This document shows, piece after piece, positions 34,838 to 43,351 of a stretch of 56,131 nucleotides of DNA (position 1 is its first letter; each line of letters begins with the position of its first letter). The stretch comes from Myxococcales bacterium (lineage in GTDB: Bacteria; Myxococcota_A; UBA9160; SMWR01), in the NCBI GenBank assembly GCA_013215605.1, contig JABSQW010000027.1:1-56131 (forward strand), written 5' to 3'. Both the position numbers and the translations under genes were made by a program. The notes under the pieces were generated by a model. The model had not been told where the DNA came from and did not search any database. It was given only the letters and a program-made list of their open reading frames with translations.

Positions 34838-35838
34838 GTCGAACCGACCCCGGGTCAGAGCTCGAAGCGCTCGTGGCGACGGAAATGGACCGGCGGCCCT
34901 CGGCCGCGGCCGCTCGACTGGTCGGCGAGATCCTCGCGCGCTTCGGCGACTCGCTGGCGGCGGTAGTCTTCTATGGCTCGTGTCTCCGGACACAGAGCGA
35001 CGAGGGAGTATTCGACTTCTACGCGATCGTCGACGACTACGCGTCCGCCTACCCGTTGGCGCGCGGTCTGCGCGCACTGAATCGGATCCTGCCGCCGAAC
35101 GTATTCCTCATCGAAGCCGCGGGGGACGAGGCGCCCCTCCGCGGCAAGGTCGCCGTGTTGTCGGCACGCGACTTCGAACACGCCACGGGTCCGGGCGCCC
35201 TGCGCAGCGGAATCTGGGCGCGCTTCTGTCAGCCGTCGATCGCCGCTTTCGTCCGCGACCCCGCGGCGCGGACGATGCTGCACCGCGGCGCCGCCCGCTC
35301 GGTGACGACGGCGCTCGAGCGAATCCTCCCGCTGTTACCCAGCGATGCGAACTCCGCCGCGGTTCGCTTCCGTTCGGAGGAATTCTGGAACACCGCTTTC
35401 GCGGCGACGTACACGAACGAAATGCGAGCCGAATCCCGTGATTCGATCGCGAGCCTTCACGATGCCGATCCCGAACGCTACGAACGGGCGGCCCGGATCG
35501 GCCTCGCCGTCCTCGCCGGACGCGGCGCCCTGCCTCCCGAGGCCACCAACGATCGAGACGACCCAGCGGCGGCTGAGGTCGAGGTCCGGTTGGACGCCGC
35601 TACGGCACGACGCGCACGGCGATCGTGGCGGCTCCGACGACCGCTCGCGAAAGCCGCCTACGCGGCGCAGCTCGCGAAATCGGCGTTCACCTTCGGAGAC
35701 TGGCTCCCGTACGTGTTGTGGAAGGTCGAGCGGCACAGCGGCACGCGCATCGTTCCGACGGAACGACAGCGTCGACACCCTTGGGTGTGGGGCTGGCCCA
35801 TCCTGTTCCGGGTGCTGGCGCGCCGCGACCTCCGCTAG
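34834..35838 (+). CDS. Tam41/Mmp37-like phosphatidate cytidylyltransferase candidate
   Basis: A 334-residue soluble protein. FYGSCLRTQSDEG (Gly48-Ser49) followed by VFDFYAIVDDY (Asp61) mirrors the YGSGVFxQ...MIDFIFAVDD block of mitochondrial Tam41 CDP-diacylglycerol synthase. Further along, KVAVLSARDFEHATG with IWARFCQPS matches that family's second block, and ATYTNEMRAES its SYTGDFRM-like block. Tam41 (PF09139) makes CDP-diacylglycerol from phosphatidate and CTP. Here its gene is coupled to a CDP-alcohol phosphatidyltransferase that would use the product. Assignment rests on remembered motifs, so moderate confidence. Confidence 0.68.
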   Translation: MSRTDPGSELEALVATEMDRRPSAAAARLVGEILARFGDSLAAVVFYGSCLRTQSDEGVFDFYAIVDDYASAYPLARGLRALNRILPPNVFLIEAAGDEAPLRGKVAVLSARDFEHATGPGALRSGIWARFCQPSIAAFVRDPAARTMLHRGAARSVTTALERILPLLPSDANSAAVRFRSEEFWNTAFAATYTNEMRAESRDSIASLHDADPERYERAARIGLAVLAGRGALPPEATNDRDDPAAAEVEVRLDAATARRARRSWRLRRPLAKAAYAAQLAKSAFTFGDWLPYVLWKVERHSGTRIVPTERQRRHPWVWGWPILFRVLARRDLR

Positions 35839-36314
35839 ACGCGCTGATCGAGGGCGCGGCTCACGGCCGAGATCACCTCGTCGGTCTGCCCGCGCATTTC
35901 GGGCTCGACCAAAGCGGTAAGACTCCCGAGAAGAGCCTTCTCGGCGTGCTGCAGCGCGATGGATCCCTCCTGGGTTCGCTCGAGGACGATGCCGCGCCGG
36001 TCGGACGCCACGGGGCGTCGGACGATGAAATTTCGCCGCACGAGACCGTCGACGAGAGAGGTGAGCGTCGGCCGACTCACACCCACGAAGGCCGCGACCT
36101 CGCTCGCACGGAGCGGACCGGAACCAAGCGAATCGAGCAAGCGGTACTGGGGAAGGCTGATGCCGCTGCTCTGGCACGCCTGCTCGGCGATGCGGGCCAG
36201 CCGCGCCAGGATCCGCGGGCCCTTCGAGACGATCATCGGATTCGGCTCGGTTTGTCGACTCAGGGTCGCTTCGGAAACCGAACCCGCGCGGCTGGGCGCC
36301 GTGAATGCCTCCAT
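35835..36314 (-). CDS. MarR family transcriptional regulator
   Basis: A 159-residue winged-helix regulator. ILARLARIAEQACQSSGI leads to SLPQYRLLDSLGSGPLRASE, the recognition helix region (VAAFVGVSRPTLTSLVDGLV) and the wing (VRRPVASDRRGIVLERT). The start is ATG 36314 with GGAGG seven bases upstream; ATG 36335 adds seven residues. It overlaps the convergent Tam41-like gene by 4 bp. A perfect inverted repeat 80-99 bp upstream is a probable autoregulatory operator. The inducing ligand is unknown. Confidence 0.92.
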   Translation of the reverse strand: MEAFTAPSRAGSVSEATLSRQTEPNPMIVSKGPRILARLARIAEQACQSSGISLPQYRLLDSLGSGPLRASEVAAFVGVSRPTLTSLVDGLVRRNFIVRRPVASDRRGIVLERTQEGSIALQHAEKALLGSLTALVEPEMRGQTDEVISAVSRALDQRV

Positions 36315-36394
36315 CTCGAAACCTCCGATCCACATGCTCGATCGCGACGGCCTTTTTTCACTATACGCATCGACCTGGAATCTGACTACCCCTC

Positions 36395-36413
36395 AGTTGA
36401 CCGATAGTCAACT
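36395..36413. promoter_or_regulatory. MarR-type operator
   Basis: AGTTGAC (36395-36401) and GTCAACT (36407-36413) are perfect arms separated by CGATA. This TTGAC-N5-GTCAA pattern is a usual MarR-family binding site. It lies upstream of the leftward MarR gene, downstream of the DUF192 stop, so autorepression is the simplest reading. Confidence 0.7.
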
Positions 36414-36450
36414 TTGACGCGTAAGCCAGGATCGTGGGATTTCACATCCA

Positions 36451-37008
36451 TCATTCGAGAATTTCCCTCCACGGTGCGACGAGGCGGTCCCCGACCGCGA
36501 CGCCGAGCTCCAGGAGCCGCCCCCCCGCCACCTCGACCGCGAAGCGCGCGGGCGCGCCGCTCGAGTACGCGGGCAGGCGCGCTTCGTACTGGAAGTGGGA
36601 CTCGGAGGGTTGTCGCGGCAGCTCCGGCCGCATCGCGTGGAGCGCCAGGACGCGACCCTCGTCGTCCAGGAACGCCACATCGATGGCGATCGGACAGTCG
36701 CGCATCACCATCGCGAGCTCACGGCTCTTCCGGTACGCGAAGAGCATCCCGCCGTGCGCGTCGATGAACGTCCGGCCCCCGAGACCGCGAGTCTGCGTCC
36801 GCTGATCGCCTGCCACCTCGAGGGTGAACATCCGCCCCGCGATCGCCACGGATACAGTGGGCTGCGCCGTCGGATGCGGCGCTGCGGCTTCGACTCGCTG
36901 CTCGGGCCGCGACGGCGTCTCGTTCACCGGGTGCGTGTCCGTGCAGGCACTCAGCGCGGCCGCCAGACCCGCTGCCGTCACCCATGTTGCGAACGCAGAG
37001 CCCTTCAA
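36451..37008 (-). CDS. DUF192 family lipoprotein
   Basis: A 185-residue protein. The TTG at 37008 opens MKGSAFATWVTAAGL, a lipoprotein signal ending in LSAC (Cys about 22). The C-terminal ~120 residues are a DUF192 domain (PF02643): FTLEVAGDQRTQTRGLGGRTF, MLFAYRKSRELAMVMRDC and PIAIDVAFLDDEGRV. DUF192 proteins are small exported beta-grasp-like domains of unknown activity. A GGAAG sits upstream of the TTG. It is divergent from the SDR at 37189. Confidence 0.85.
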   Translation of the reverse strand: MKGSAFATWVTAAGLAAALSACTDTHPVNETPSRPEQRVEAAAPHPTAQPTVSVAIAGRMFTLEVAGDQRTQTRGLGGRTFIDAHGGMLFAYRKSRELAMVMRDCPIAIDVAFLDDEGRVLALHAMRPELPRQPSESHFQYEARLPAYSSGAPARFAVEVAGGRLLELGVAVGDRLVAPWREILE

Positions 37009-37188
37009 GTCGTCTTCCGCAGCCGCGCTTGGGCCATTCGAGAGCGCATTCGAAACCCCATGGTACGCTCGCGAGTCGAAGTCCACAGCCTCACGGGACT
37101 GGAATTCGCGCGACCTGCCGTCGCGATCCCGCCGGAGGATACCAAGCCCGATGCCGCCGCGACTCGACGCGCCGAAGCGGGACTTCTC

Positions 37189-37992
37189 GTGAGCCCCAGT
37201 GTCCTCGTGACAGGTGCTTCGTCCGGCATCGGAGCGGCCACTGCACGCCTCCTCGGCGATCGCGGCTTCGAGGTCTTCGGTACGAGCCGCGACCCCGATT
37301 CCCTGGGCGCCGGCCGTGCCGACCTCCACTGGATCGCGATGGACATCACGAGCGAGGATTCCGTCGAGAAGGGCGTCGAGGCAGTGCTCCATTCGACGCC
37401 GCGGATCGACGCCCTCGTGTGCAACGCCGGTACGGGGATCTTCGGCAGCGTCGAAGAGGTCACGATCGAGCAGGCGAAGGCCCAGTTCGAAACCAACTTC
37501 TTCGGCACCCTGCGCACGCTGCGCGCGGTGGTCCCGCACATGCGGAAGGCCGGGAGCGGGCGCATCGCGGTGATCGGGTCGCTCGCGCGCCTCGCGCCGA
37601 TCCCCTTCCAGGCCCACTACTCCGCGACGAAGTCGGCCCTCGACGGACTCGTTCAGGCCTTGCGAAACGAGCTTCACCCGACCGGCGTGTGCGTGAGTCT
37701 CGTCGATCCCGGGGACATCAACACCGCCTTCAACGACAACACTCCGTTCGGCAACATCGGTGCTTCGCCCTACGCGGAGCGGATTCGCCGCTGCGAACAG
37801 GTCATCCTCGACTCGCTCCCAAAGGCGCCGGGCCCCGCGGTGGTGGCCGAGGTCGTTCACCGGGCGCTCACCGCACGCCGCCCGCGCGTCCACTACTACG
37901 CGGGTCCGAACTCCGGCTCGCTGCCCTGGCTGCGGCGGTTCGTTCCCGACGGCCTCGCCCTGCGTTTCATCCGCAGGCACTTCAAGGTGTGA
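37189..37992 (+). CDS. SDR family NAD(P)-dependent oxidoreductase
   Basis: A 267-residue short-chain dehydrogenase. TGASSGIG lies at residues 7-14, CNAGTG is the structural motif, IAVIGSLARL holds the catalytic Ser region, and HYSATKSAL gives Tyr-x-x-x-Lys. LVDPGDINTAFND closes the cofactor site. The GTG at 37189 is favoured since it sits just before the Rossmann strand; an upstream ATG at 37060 would add about 43 residues. It is followed 27 bp later by the MFS carrier, likely in one operon. Confidence 0.9.
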   Translation: MSPSVLVTGASSGIGAATARLLGDRGFEVFGTSRDPDSLGAGRADLHWIAMDITSEDSVEKGVEAVLHSTPRIDALVCNAGTGIFGSVEEVTIEQAKAQFETNFFGTLRTLRAVVPHMRKAGSGRIAVIGSLARLAPIPFQAHYSATKSALDGLVQALRNELHPTGVCVSLVDPGDINTAFNDNTPFGNIGASPYAERIRRCEQVILDSLPKAPGPAVVAEVVHRALTARRPRVHYYAGPNSGSLPWLRRFVPDGLALRFIRRHFKV

Positions 37993-38019
37993 ACCTGCGG
38001 GAGTAGACTGCCGCCACCC

Positions 38020-39396
38020 GTGCAACCGCCTGCTTCCGCTCCCGCCACACCCGCCTATCTTCCGCTCTGGGCAAAGCTCACGTATTCGCTCGGCGACCAC
38101 ACGGTCAACATCGCGCTGTCCGCGACATCGTTCTTCTATCTCATCTTCCTGACCGACCATGCGGGGCTGCGTCCCGGTCTCGCGGGACTCGTGGTGTGGG
38201 TGGCGCGGGCAGTCGACGCCGCCAGCGATCCCGCCATGGGGCGGCTCTCCGACCTCACGAACTGGCGGGGCGAGCGGCGGCGGCCGTACTTCCTGCTCGG
38301 CGCCGTGCCATTCGGTGTGTTCTTCGCGCTGATGTGGACGGACTCGCCATTCGATGGACAGACCGCGAAGTTCTTCTACTACTCGGGCGCGTACGTGTTG
38401 ATGAGCCTGGCAATGACCGTGCTGTCGGTCCCCTACCTCGCTTTGATCCCCGAGATGGCCACGACGTACGACGCTCGCACGTCGCTCAACACGTTCCGCT
38501 CCGCGGGCTCGGTGCTGGGGGCGCTCGCCGCAGTGGCGATGAAGCCACTGGCCGACGAGCTTGGCGGCGACGCGGCCGCATGGGCGACGTCGGCAGCGAT
38601 CGCGGCGGTGTGGCTCGTCGTTCCCTGGTGGCCAGTCCACGCCGTCAGCTTCGAGCGTCCCGACTACCGTCGGCAGACGCGGGGCAGATTCATCGAGGGC
38701 GCTCGCATCGCGATGCGCCAGCACTCCTACCGGATTCTCGTGGCGTTCTTCATCCTGAGCCGAATCTCCATCGACCTGATCGGCGTCCTCTTCCTCCTCT
38801 ACTTCAAGGTGTACATCGGGCGTGAGAGTGACTTCGCGCCCACGATCGCGCTGTTCCTGTGCACCAGCGTGCTGGCGTTGCCGTTCTGGCTGCGCATCGC
38901 GTCCCGCCACGACAAGGGGACGATCTTCGTCGTGGGGTCGACGTGGTGGATCGTCGCGCAGGGATTCATCTACTTCATCCGGCCCGAGTGGCCCCGCGAA
39001 ATGGTGTTCCTCGTCGCGGCCTTCGCCGCGATCGGGTACGCGACGTGCGATCTGATGCCGTGGTCGATGCTCGGCGACGTCATCGATGAGGACGAGCTCG
39101 TCACGGGCGAGCGGCGCGAGGGCCTGTTCGTCGGATTCTTCACGTTCCTGCGCAAGCTCGGCGGCGCCACGGGCGTGCTCTTCGTCGGGTTAGTGCTCGA
39201 GGTTCTGGGCTACGTGAGTGGTGCCGGGGGGGCTGCGCAGAGCGATCGCACCGTCGAGGGAATCCGCTCCCTCATGAGCTTCGGTCCGGCCTTCTTCCTG
39301 GTCGGCGCCGTTCTCGTGGCACTCCGCTACCCGCTGACGCGCGCCGCCCACCGAGACATCGTTGCGAGACTCGAACAGCGGCGCGCCAAAGGCTGA
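38020..39396 (+). CDS. MFS transporter, glycoside-pentoside-hexuronide (GPH/MelB) type
   Basis: A 458-residue membrane carrier with 12 predicted helices. The N-terminal LPLWAKLTYSLGDHTVNIAL, followed by DPAMGRLSDLTNWRGERRRP, is the GPH cation-symporter signature. SVPYLALIPEMATTYDARTS and MPWSMLGDVIDEDELVTGERREG match the conserved loops. Sodium- or proton-coupled sugar or glycoside uptake is usual for the family, although many bacterial relatives are uncharacterised. It starts at GTG 38020. Its neighbour upstream is an SDR. Confidence 0.9.
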   Translation: MQPPASAPATPAYLPLWAKLTYSLGDHTVNIALSATSFFYLIFLTDHAGLRPGLAGLVVWVARAVDAASDPAMGRLSDLTNWRGERRRPYFLLGAVPFGVFFALMWTDSPFDGQTAKFFYYSGAYVLMSLAMTVLSVPYLALIPEMATTYDARTSLNTFRSAGSVLGALAAVAMKPLADELGGDAAAWATSAAIAAVWLVVPWWPVHAVSFERPDYRRQTRGRFIEGARIAMRQHSYRILVAFFILSRISIDLIGVLFLLYFKVYIGRESDFAPTIALFLCTSVLALPFWLRIASRHDKGTIFVVGSTWWIVAQGFIYFIRPEWPREMVFLVAAFAAIGYATCDLMPWSMLGDVIDEDELVTGERREGLFVGFFTFLRKLGGATGVLFVGLVLEVLGYVSGAGGAAQSDRTVEGIRSLMSFGPAFFLVGAVLVALRYPLTRAAHRDIVARLEQRRAKG

Positions 39397-39422
39397 CCCC
39401 GGGCAGTTCGCCCGTCGGCCTC

Positions 39423-40829
39423 CTATCGCGCGAGGCCTGACTCGCGCAGCGCTTCGTCGACGAATCGCTGCACCTTCGGGTGGGCGCGGAATGTGACGTG
39501 CGCACCCTGGTACCACTCGATGCGCGGACGATCCCAGTGGAGCCACAGATCGCGCACCTGATCCGGGGGTACGAGGCGGTCAGCGACGGCACCGAACACA
39601 TAGCGGCGCTCATGCGGAACTCGCGGAACGAGATCGAGAGGCGACACGACCCGCAGCGCCTCGCGCATGCTGTCCTCGTTTGCGCCGGCCGCCTCGGCGC
39701 CGCGCCGCTCGATGGGCGGGCCGTGCCGGTAGAAGAGCCGCGTGAAGTCGGTGGCGGGAATGCCCGCGATCACGCACGCGAGGTCGGCGTCGATCGCGGC
39801 GAGCAGCGCCGCGGTATAGCCGCCGAGCGAGTATCCGAGCGTTCCGATGGGCGCGTCCGTCGACGCCCGCACCCAGCTGAGCAGACGGCGGATGTCCCAC
39901 ATCGCCTGCGCGACCGCGTGCTGCGAGTCGACGATGTCCCCGCGCAGGTACCCATCGCCGCTGCGGCGGCCGATCTTGCGCGGGCCGTGGAGCGGGAGAA
40001 CCGGCAGGAGGAGATTCATGCCGAGCCGGTCGCGAAGGATCGAGGGATCGAATGCGAGCAGATCGATCAACGGCCAGCCCATCTGGTAGCCGTGGACGGC
40101 GACGAGCCACGGACGCCCCTCTTCGGGGTGTCGCAGCAGCCAGGCGTGAACGCTGCGGTTTGGCGCGTAGCCGAGCCAGCGTTCGCGACCTGGCTCGCCC
40201 TCATGGGGTTCGTAGCCGCTCTCGAAGGTCACGTGTTCGTAGCTGACGCCGCGCGTCTCGCTGCGGTGGATCCGCGGGTCGTCGAGCTTCGGGGGGTCGA
40301 GGTGGTAGTCGGCGGGGGATTCCAGCCAGCCGCGCGCCCGGAGGAACTCGCGCGACGCCTCGGCCTCCATGGCAATGCGCGCGAACTCGCCGCCTTTCGG
40401 CAGCGGTAGCGCGGGCATCATCGTCGCAAGGAGTGCCTCGTCGACCGCGACCTGCAGGTGCAGAAGCGGTCCGAGCGCCGGCTCGGGAACTTCGTCGGTG
40501 TTGGGCTCGAGGCGCAGGGCGCTCGCTCCGGCGGCGATCGCCGAGGCCGCGGCGAGTACGAAGAGTACGAGTCCCGTGCCGATCCCCACGACGAGGGCTG
40601 CGGGCAGAGCGAGGAGTGCGCCGACGAACGCTCCGAGAGCGGTGAAGTGCGTGGTCCGCGCATCGCCGGGCAGAAGCAACATCGCCGTGCCGCCGGACAG
40701 CAGGAGAGTTCCGGGGAGCACGGTGAGAAAGAATCCGACACCGCCCTCGGCACTCCCCCAGCCGAGCCAGCACCAACCGGCCACCAGGGGTAGCCAGGCC
40801 TCGCGCGGATGCCGCGTCTTCTCGAACAT
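39423..40829 (-). CDS. Alpha/beta hydrolase with N-terminal membrane domain
   Basis: A 468-residue protein. The first ~115 residues hold three or four hydrophobic segments (GVGFFLTVLPGTLLLSGG, ALGAFVGALLALPAALVVG, LVLFVLAAASAIAAGA). The remaining part is an alpha/beta-hydrolase: VAVHGYQMGWP, PVLPLHGPRKIGRRSG, then the nucleophile elbow GTLGYSLGGYTAALLA, with VFGAVADRLVPPDQ and GAHVTF supplying the late Asp and His. It resembles ABHD18-type hydrolases. ATG 40829 is used; GTG 40841 adds four residues. Substrate unknown. Confidence 0.82.
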   Translation of the reverse strand: MFEKTRHPREAWLPLVAGWCWLGWGSAEGGVGFFLTVLPGTLLLSGGTAMLLLPGDARTTHFTALGAFVGALLALPAALVVGIGTGLVLFVLAAASAIAAGASALRLEPNTDEVPEPALGPLLHLQVAVDEALLATMMPALPLPKGGEFARIAMEAEASREFLRARGWLESPADYHLDPPKLDDPRIHRSETRGVSYEHVTFESGYEPHEGEPGRERWLGYAPNRSVHAWLLRHPEEGRPWLVAVHGYQMGWPLIDLLAFDPSILRDRLGMNLLLPVLPLHGPRKIGRRSGDGYLRGDIVDSQHAVAQAMWDIRRLLSWVRASTDAPIGTLGYSLGGYTAALLAAIDADLACVIAGIPATDFTRLFYRHGPPIERRGAEAAGANEDSMREALRVVSPLDLVPRVPHERRYVFGAVADRLVPPDQVRDLWLHWDRPRIEWYQGAHVTFRAHPKVQRFVDEALRESGLAR

Positions 40830-40880
40830 CGGGAGCGGCACGATACCGTGCGAGTCCCGCCGATTGCCACGGGTGTTACC

Positions 40881-43283
40881 ATGCGGGCGATGGCCGCAAT
40901 CGACCGGCCCCTAGAGAACGAACCGAACTGGCCTGCGGCGATCGATGGCGGCACTGCCCGCGTGGTTTTCCTGCTCGACGTCGCGAGCAGATTCGAAGCT
41001 CGACTCATCGAAGGTTGGATGGCGCGCCAGCGTCCCGCGGGCCTGCCCGACGCGGCCTCCGAGACCATCAGGATCTCCTCGTCACGTCGGCGGCTCCGAA
41101 GCGTGTCCACTGGGGCGCTGGAAGCATGCCTCGCGGCCGGAAGCGACGTCCTGCTCGCGCCGCTGCGCGTGGCGTGGCTCCCCAAGCGCCGGGGCGGCAA
41201 GCGGGCCGTGCGCCTCTCGGACATCCTGAGCTTCGGCGACCCGCGTGACCCCGACCCGCTGCGCCAGCGCTTCGTGCACGCGAGAGAGATCGATCGCTGT
41301 CGCATCGTAGCCGGCGAGCCGGCGCTCGCGTCGGAGCTGCGCATCCGCTGGCAGAGGGCCGGGGGGGCGGACGTATCGCTCTCCACGGACCTCACGAACT
41401 TCGTATCGCGGCAGGCGATCCTGGCGCTCGAACGCGGTGAACGGGCGCTGCGCGGGGCCCGGTACAAGGTGCCGCGCCTCGTCCACGAGGACATCCTGAA
41501 GAGCCCCGCGTTTCGCGGCGCCCTCGCAACGCTGGCGCGGGAGACCGGACGCGACGTTCCCTCTCTGGCGCGTGAGTCGGCGGCCGACCTGCGCGAGATC
41601 GCCGCCACGCACAGCCCCTTCGTCATCGACCTCGTCGCCCAGCTCACGCGCGCGCTCTACTCGCGCGGTTACGACGCATCGCTGTCCTACGACGAGGCAC
41701 AGCTCGAACGCGTGAAGGCGCTCGGGCACCAACACCCGGTGGTGTTCCTCCCGAGCCACAAATCGAACCTCGACCACCTCGTCCTGCAGTACGCGCTCCA
41801 CGAACACGGCCACGCCCCGAACCACACCGCGGGCGGCATCAACATGAACTTCTTCCCGGTGGGTCCGCTCGTGCGGCGCAGCGGCACCTTCTTCATCCGC
41901 CGGACCTTCCGCGACGACCCCGTCTACAAGACGGTGCTCCAGCACTACATCGACTATCTGATCGAGAAGCGCTTCTCCCTCGAGTGGTACATCGAAGGAG
42001 GTCGGTCACGGTCCGGCAAGCTCCTGCCGCCGCGCTTCGGGCTCCTCGCGCGCATCGTGGACGCCTATCGCCGCGGCAAGGCCGACGACGTGATCCTGAT
42101 CCCCGTGTCGATCGCCTACGAGCAGATCCAGGACGTGACCGACTACGCGAAGGAACAGCGAGGCGTTGCCAAGGAGCACGAGAGCTTCGGGTGGTTCGTG
42201 CGATTCGTTCGTCGCTTGCGGCGGCGCTACGGAAGCATCGACATCTCCTTCGGCGAGCCGATCGCATTGTCGAAGGCACTCGACACGTCCTCGCCCCGCG
42301 GCGGAGACGAGACCGACGAGCAACTGCTCGCAATCCAGAAGCTCGCCTTCGAGGTGTCGGTGGGGATCAACCGCGCCACGCCCATCACGCCGACGTCACT
42401 CGTCACGCTCGCCCTCCTCGGTGGCGGCGACCGGGCGCTCAGCCTCGGCGAGGCCCGCACGGCCCTCGGCCATCTGCTCGAGTTCGTCGAACGCCGTGAC
42501 CTCCCGCTCACGCAGACCTTCGACCTTCGTTCGGACGACGGAGTACGTGCGGCCCTCGACTCGCTCTCGGAGAACGACGTCGTCTCCTGCTTCCAGGAGG
42601 GATCCGAGCCCGTCTACCGCATCGGTGACGACCAACACCTCGCCGCCGCCTACTACCGCAACACCATCGTCCACTACTTCGTGAATGCCTCGATTGCCGA
42701 ACTCGCCCTGCTGCGTGCCCGAGAGATCGACGTCGCCGACCCTGCCGCCGAGTTCTGGGACGAGGCGATGCGCCTGCGGGACCTCCTCAAGTTCGAGTTC
42801 TTCTTCGAGGAGAAGGAGCTCTTCCGCGGCGAGCTGCGACGTGAGCTCGGATTCGTCGACGCCAACTGGGAGAGGCGCCTCGCGGAGGGACGCGAAGAGA
42901 TCCGCGCTCTTCTCGCGACGGTCCGCCCCTTAAACGCCCACCGCGTGCTGCGTCCCTTCCTCGAGTCCTATCGCCTCGTGGCGGACCACCTCGAAGCCCG
43001 CCCCGCGGACGCGGAGTTCGACCAGGGCGCCTGCGTCGAGGCCTGCGTGGGGCTCGGCAAGCAGTACCTCCTCCAGCACCGCCTCCACAGCTCGGCGTCG
43101 GTCTCCCACGTGCTGATCAAGAGCGCCCTCGAGCTCGCAGGGAACCGCGATCTGCTCGGTCCCGGCGATGCCGTGCTCAGCGAGCGTCGCCGCGCCCTTG
43201 CCGTCGAGGTCCGCGAGGCCCTGCGCCGGATCGACGCGATCGAAGCGCTGGCGGCCAGTCGAAGGGCGGGATACATCGACTAG
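40881..43283 (+). CDS. plsB: Glycerol-3-phosphate 1-O-acyltransferase, PlsB-type
   Basis: An 800-residue enzyme that adds the first acyl chain to sn-glycerol 3-phosphate at the inner membrane. The acyltransferase motifs are in order: LPSHKSNLDHL with the HX4D dyad His293/Asp298, RSGTFFIRRTFRDDPVYK, WYIEGGRSRSGKLLPPR (Glu372) and VILIPVSIAYEQ. Length is typical for PlsB (about 800), and the long C-terminal region is conserved. Start at ATG 40881 or 40890. It is divergent from the alpha/beta hydrolase. Phospholipid synthesis fits with DgkA and the CDP-alcohol operon elsewhere in the window. Confidence 0.95.
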   Translation: MRAMAAIDRPLENEPNWPAAIDGGTARVVFLLDVASRFEARLIEGWMARQRPAGLPDAASETIRISSSRRRLRSVSTGALEACLAAGSDVLLAPLRVAWLPKRRGGKRAVRLSDILSFGDPRDPDPLRQRFVHAREIDRCRIVAGEPALASELRIRWQRAGGADVSLSTDLTNFVSRQAILALERGERALRGARYKVPRLVHEDILKSPAFRGALATLARETGRDVPSLARESAADLREIAATHSPFVIDLVAQLTRALYSRGYDASLSYDEAQLERVKALGHQHPVVFLPSHKSNLDHLVLQYALHEHGHAPNHTAGGINMNFFPVGPLVRRSGTFFIRRTFRDDPVYKTVLQHYIDYLIEKRFSLEWYIEGGRSRSGKLLPPRFGLLARIVDAYRRGKADDVILIPVSIAYEQIQDVTDYAKEQRGVAKEHESFGWFVRFVRRLRRRYGSIDISFGEPIALSKALDTSSPRGGDETDEQLLAIQKLAFEVSVGINRATPITPTSLVTLALLGGGDRALSLGEARTALGHLLEFVERRDLPLTQTFDLRSDDGVRAALDSLSENDVVSCFQEGSEPVYRIGDDQHLAAAYYRNTIVHYFVNASIAELALLRAREIDVADPAAEFWDEAMRLRDLLKFEFFFEEKELFRGELRRELGFVDANWERRLAEGREEIRALLATVRPLNAHRVLRPFLESYRLVADHLEARPADAEFDQGACVEACVGLGKQYLLQHRLHSSASVSHVLIKSALELAGNRDLLGPGDAVLSERRRALAVEVREALRRIDAIEALAASRRAGYID

Positions 43284-43290
43284 GAACTGA

Positions 43291-43319
43291 CGCGGCGGCC
43301 GCGCTTGTCGCAGCTGCGA
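43291..43319. terminator. Hairpins between convergent plsB and NSS genes
   Basis: Two inverted repeats occupy the 68-bp convergent gap: CGCGG/CCGCG (43291-43303) and the palindrome TCGCAGCTGCGA (43308-43319). Without T tracts they are only candidate terminators. Confidence 0.3.
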
Positions 43320-43351
43320 GGGCCTCGCCGGGCGAATCCAGAGGCGCTCGC

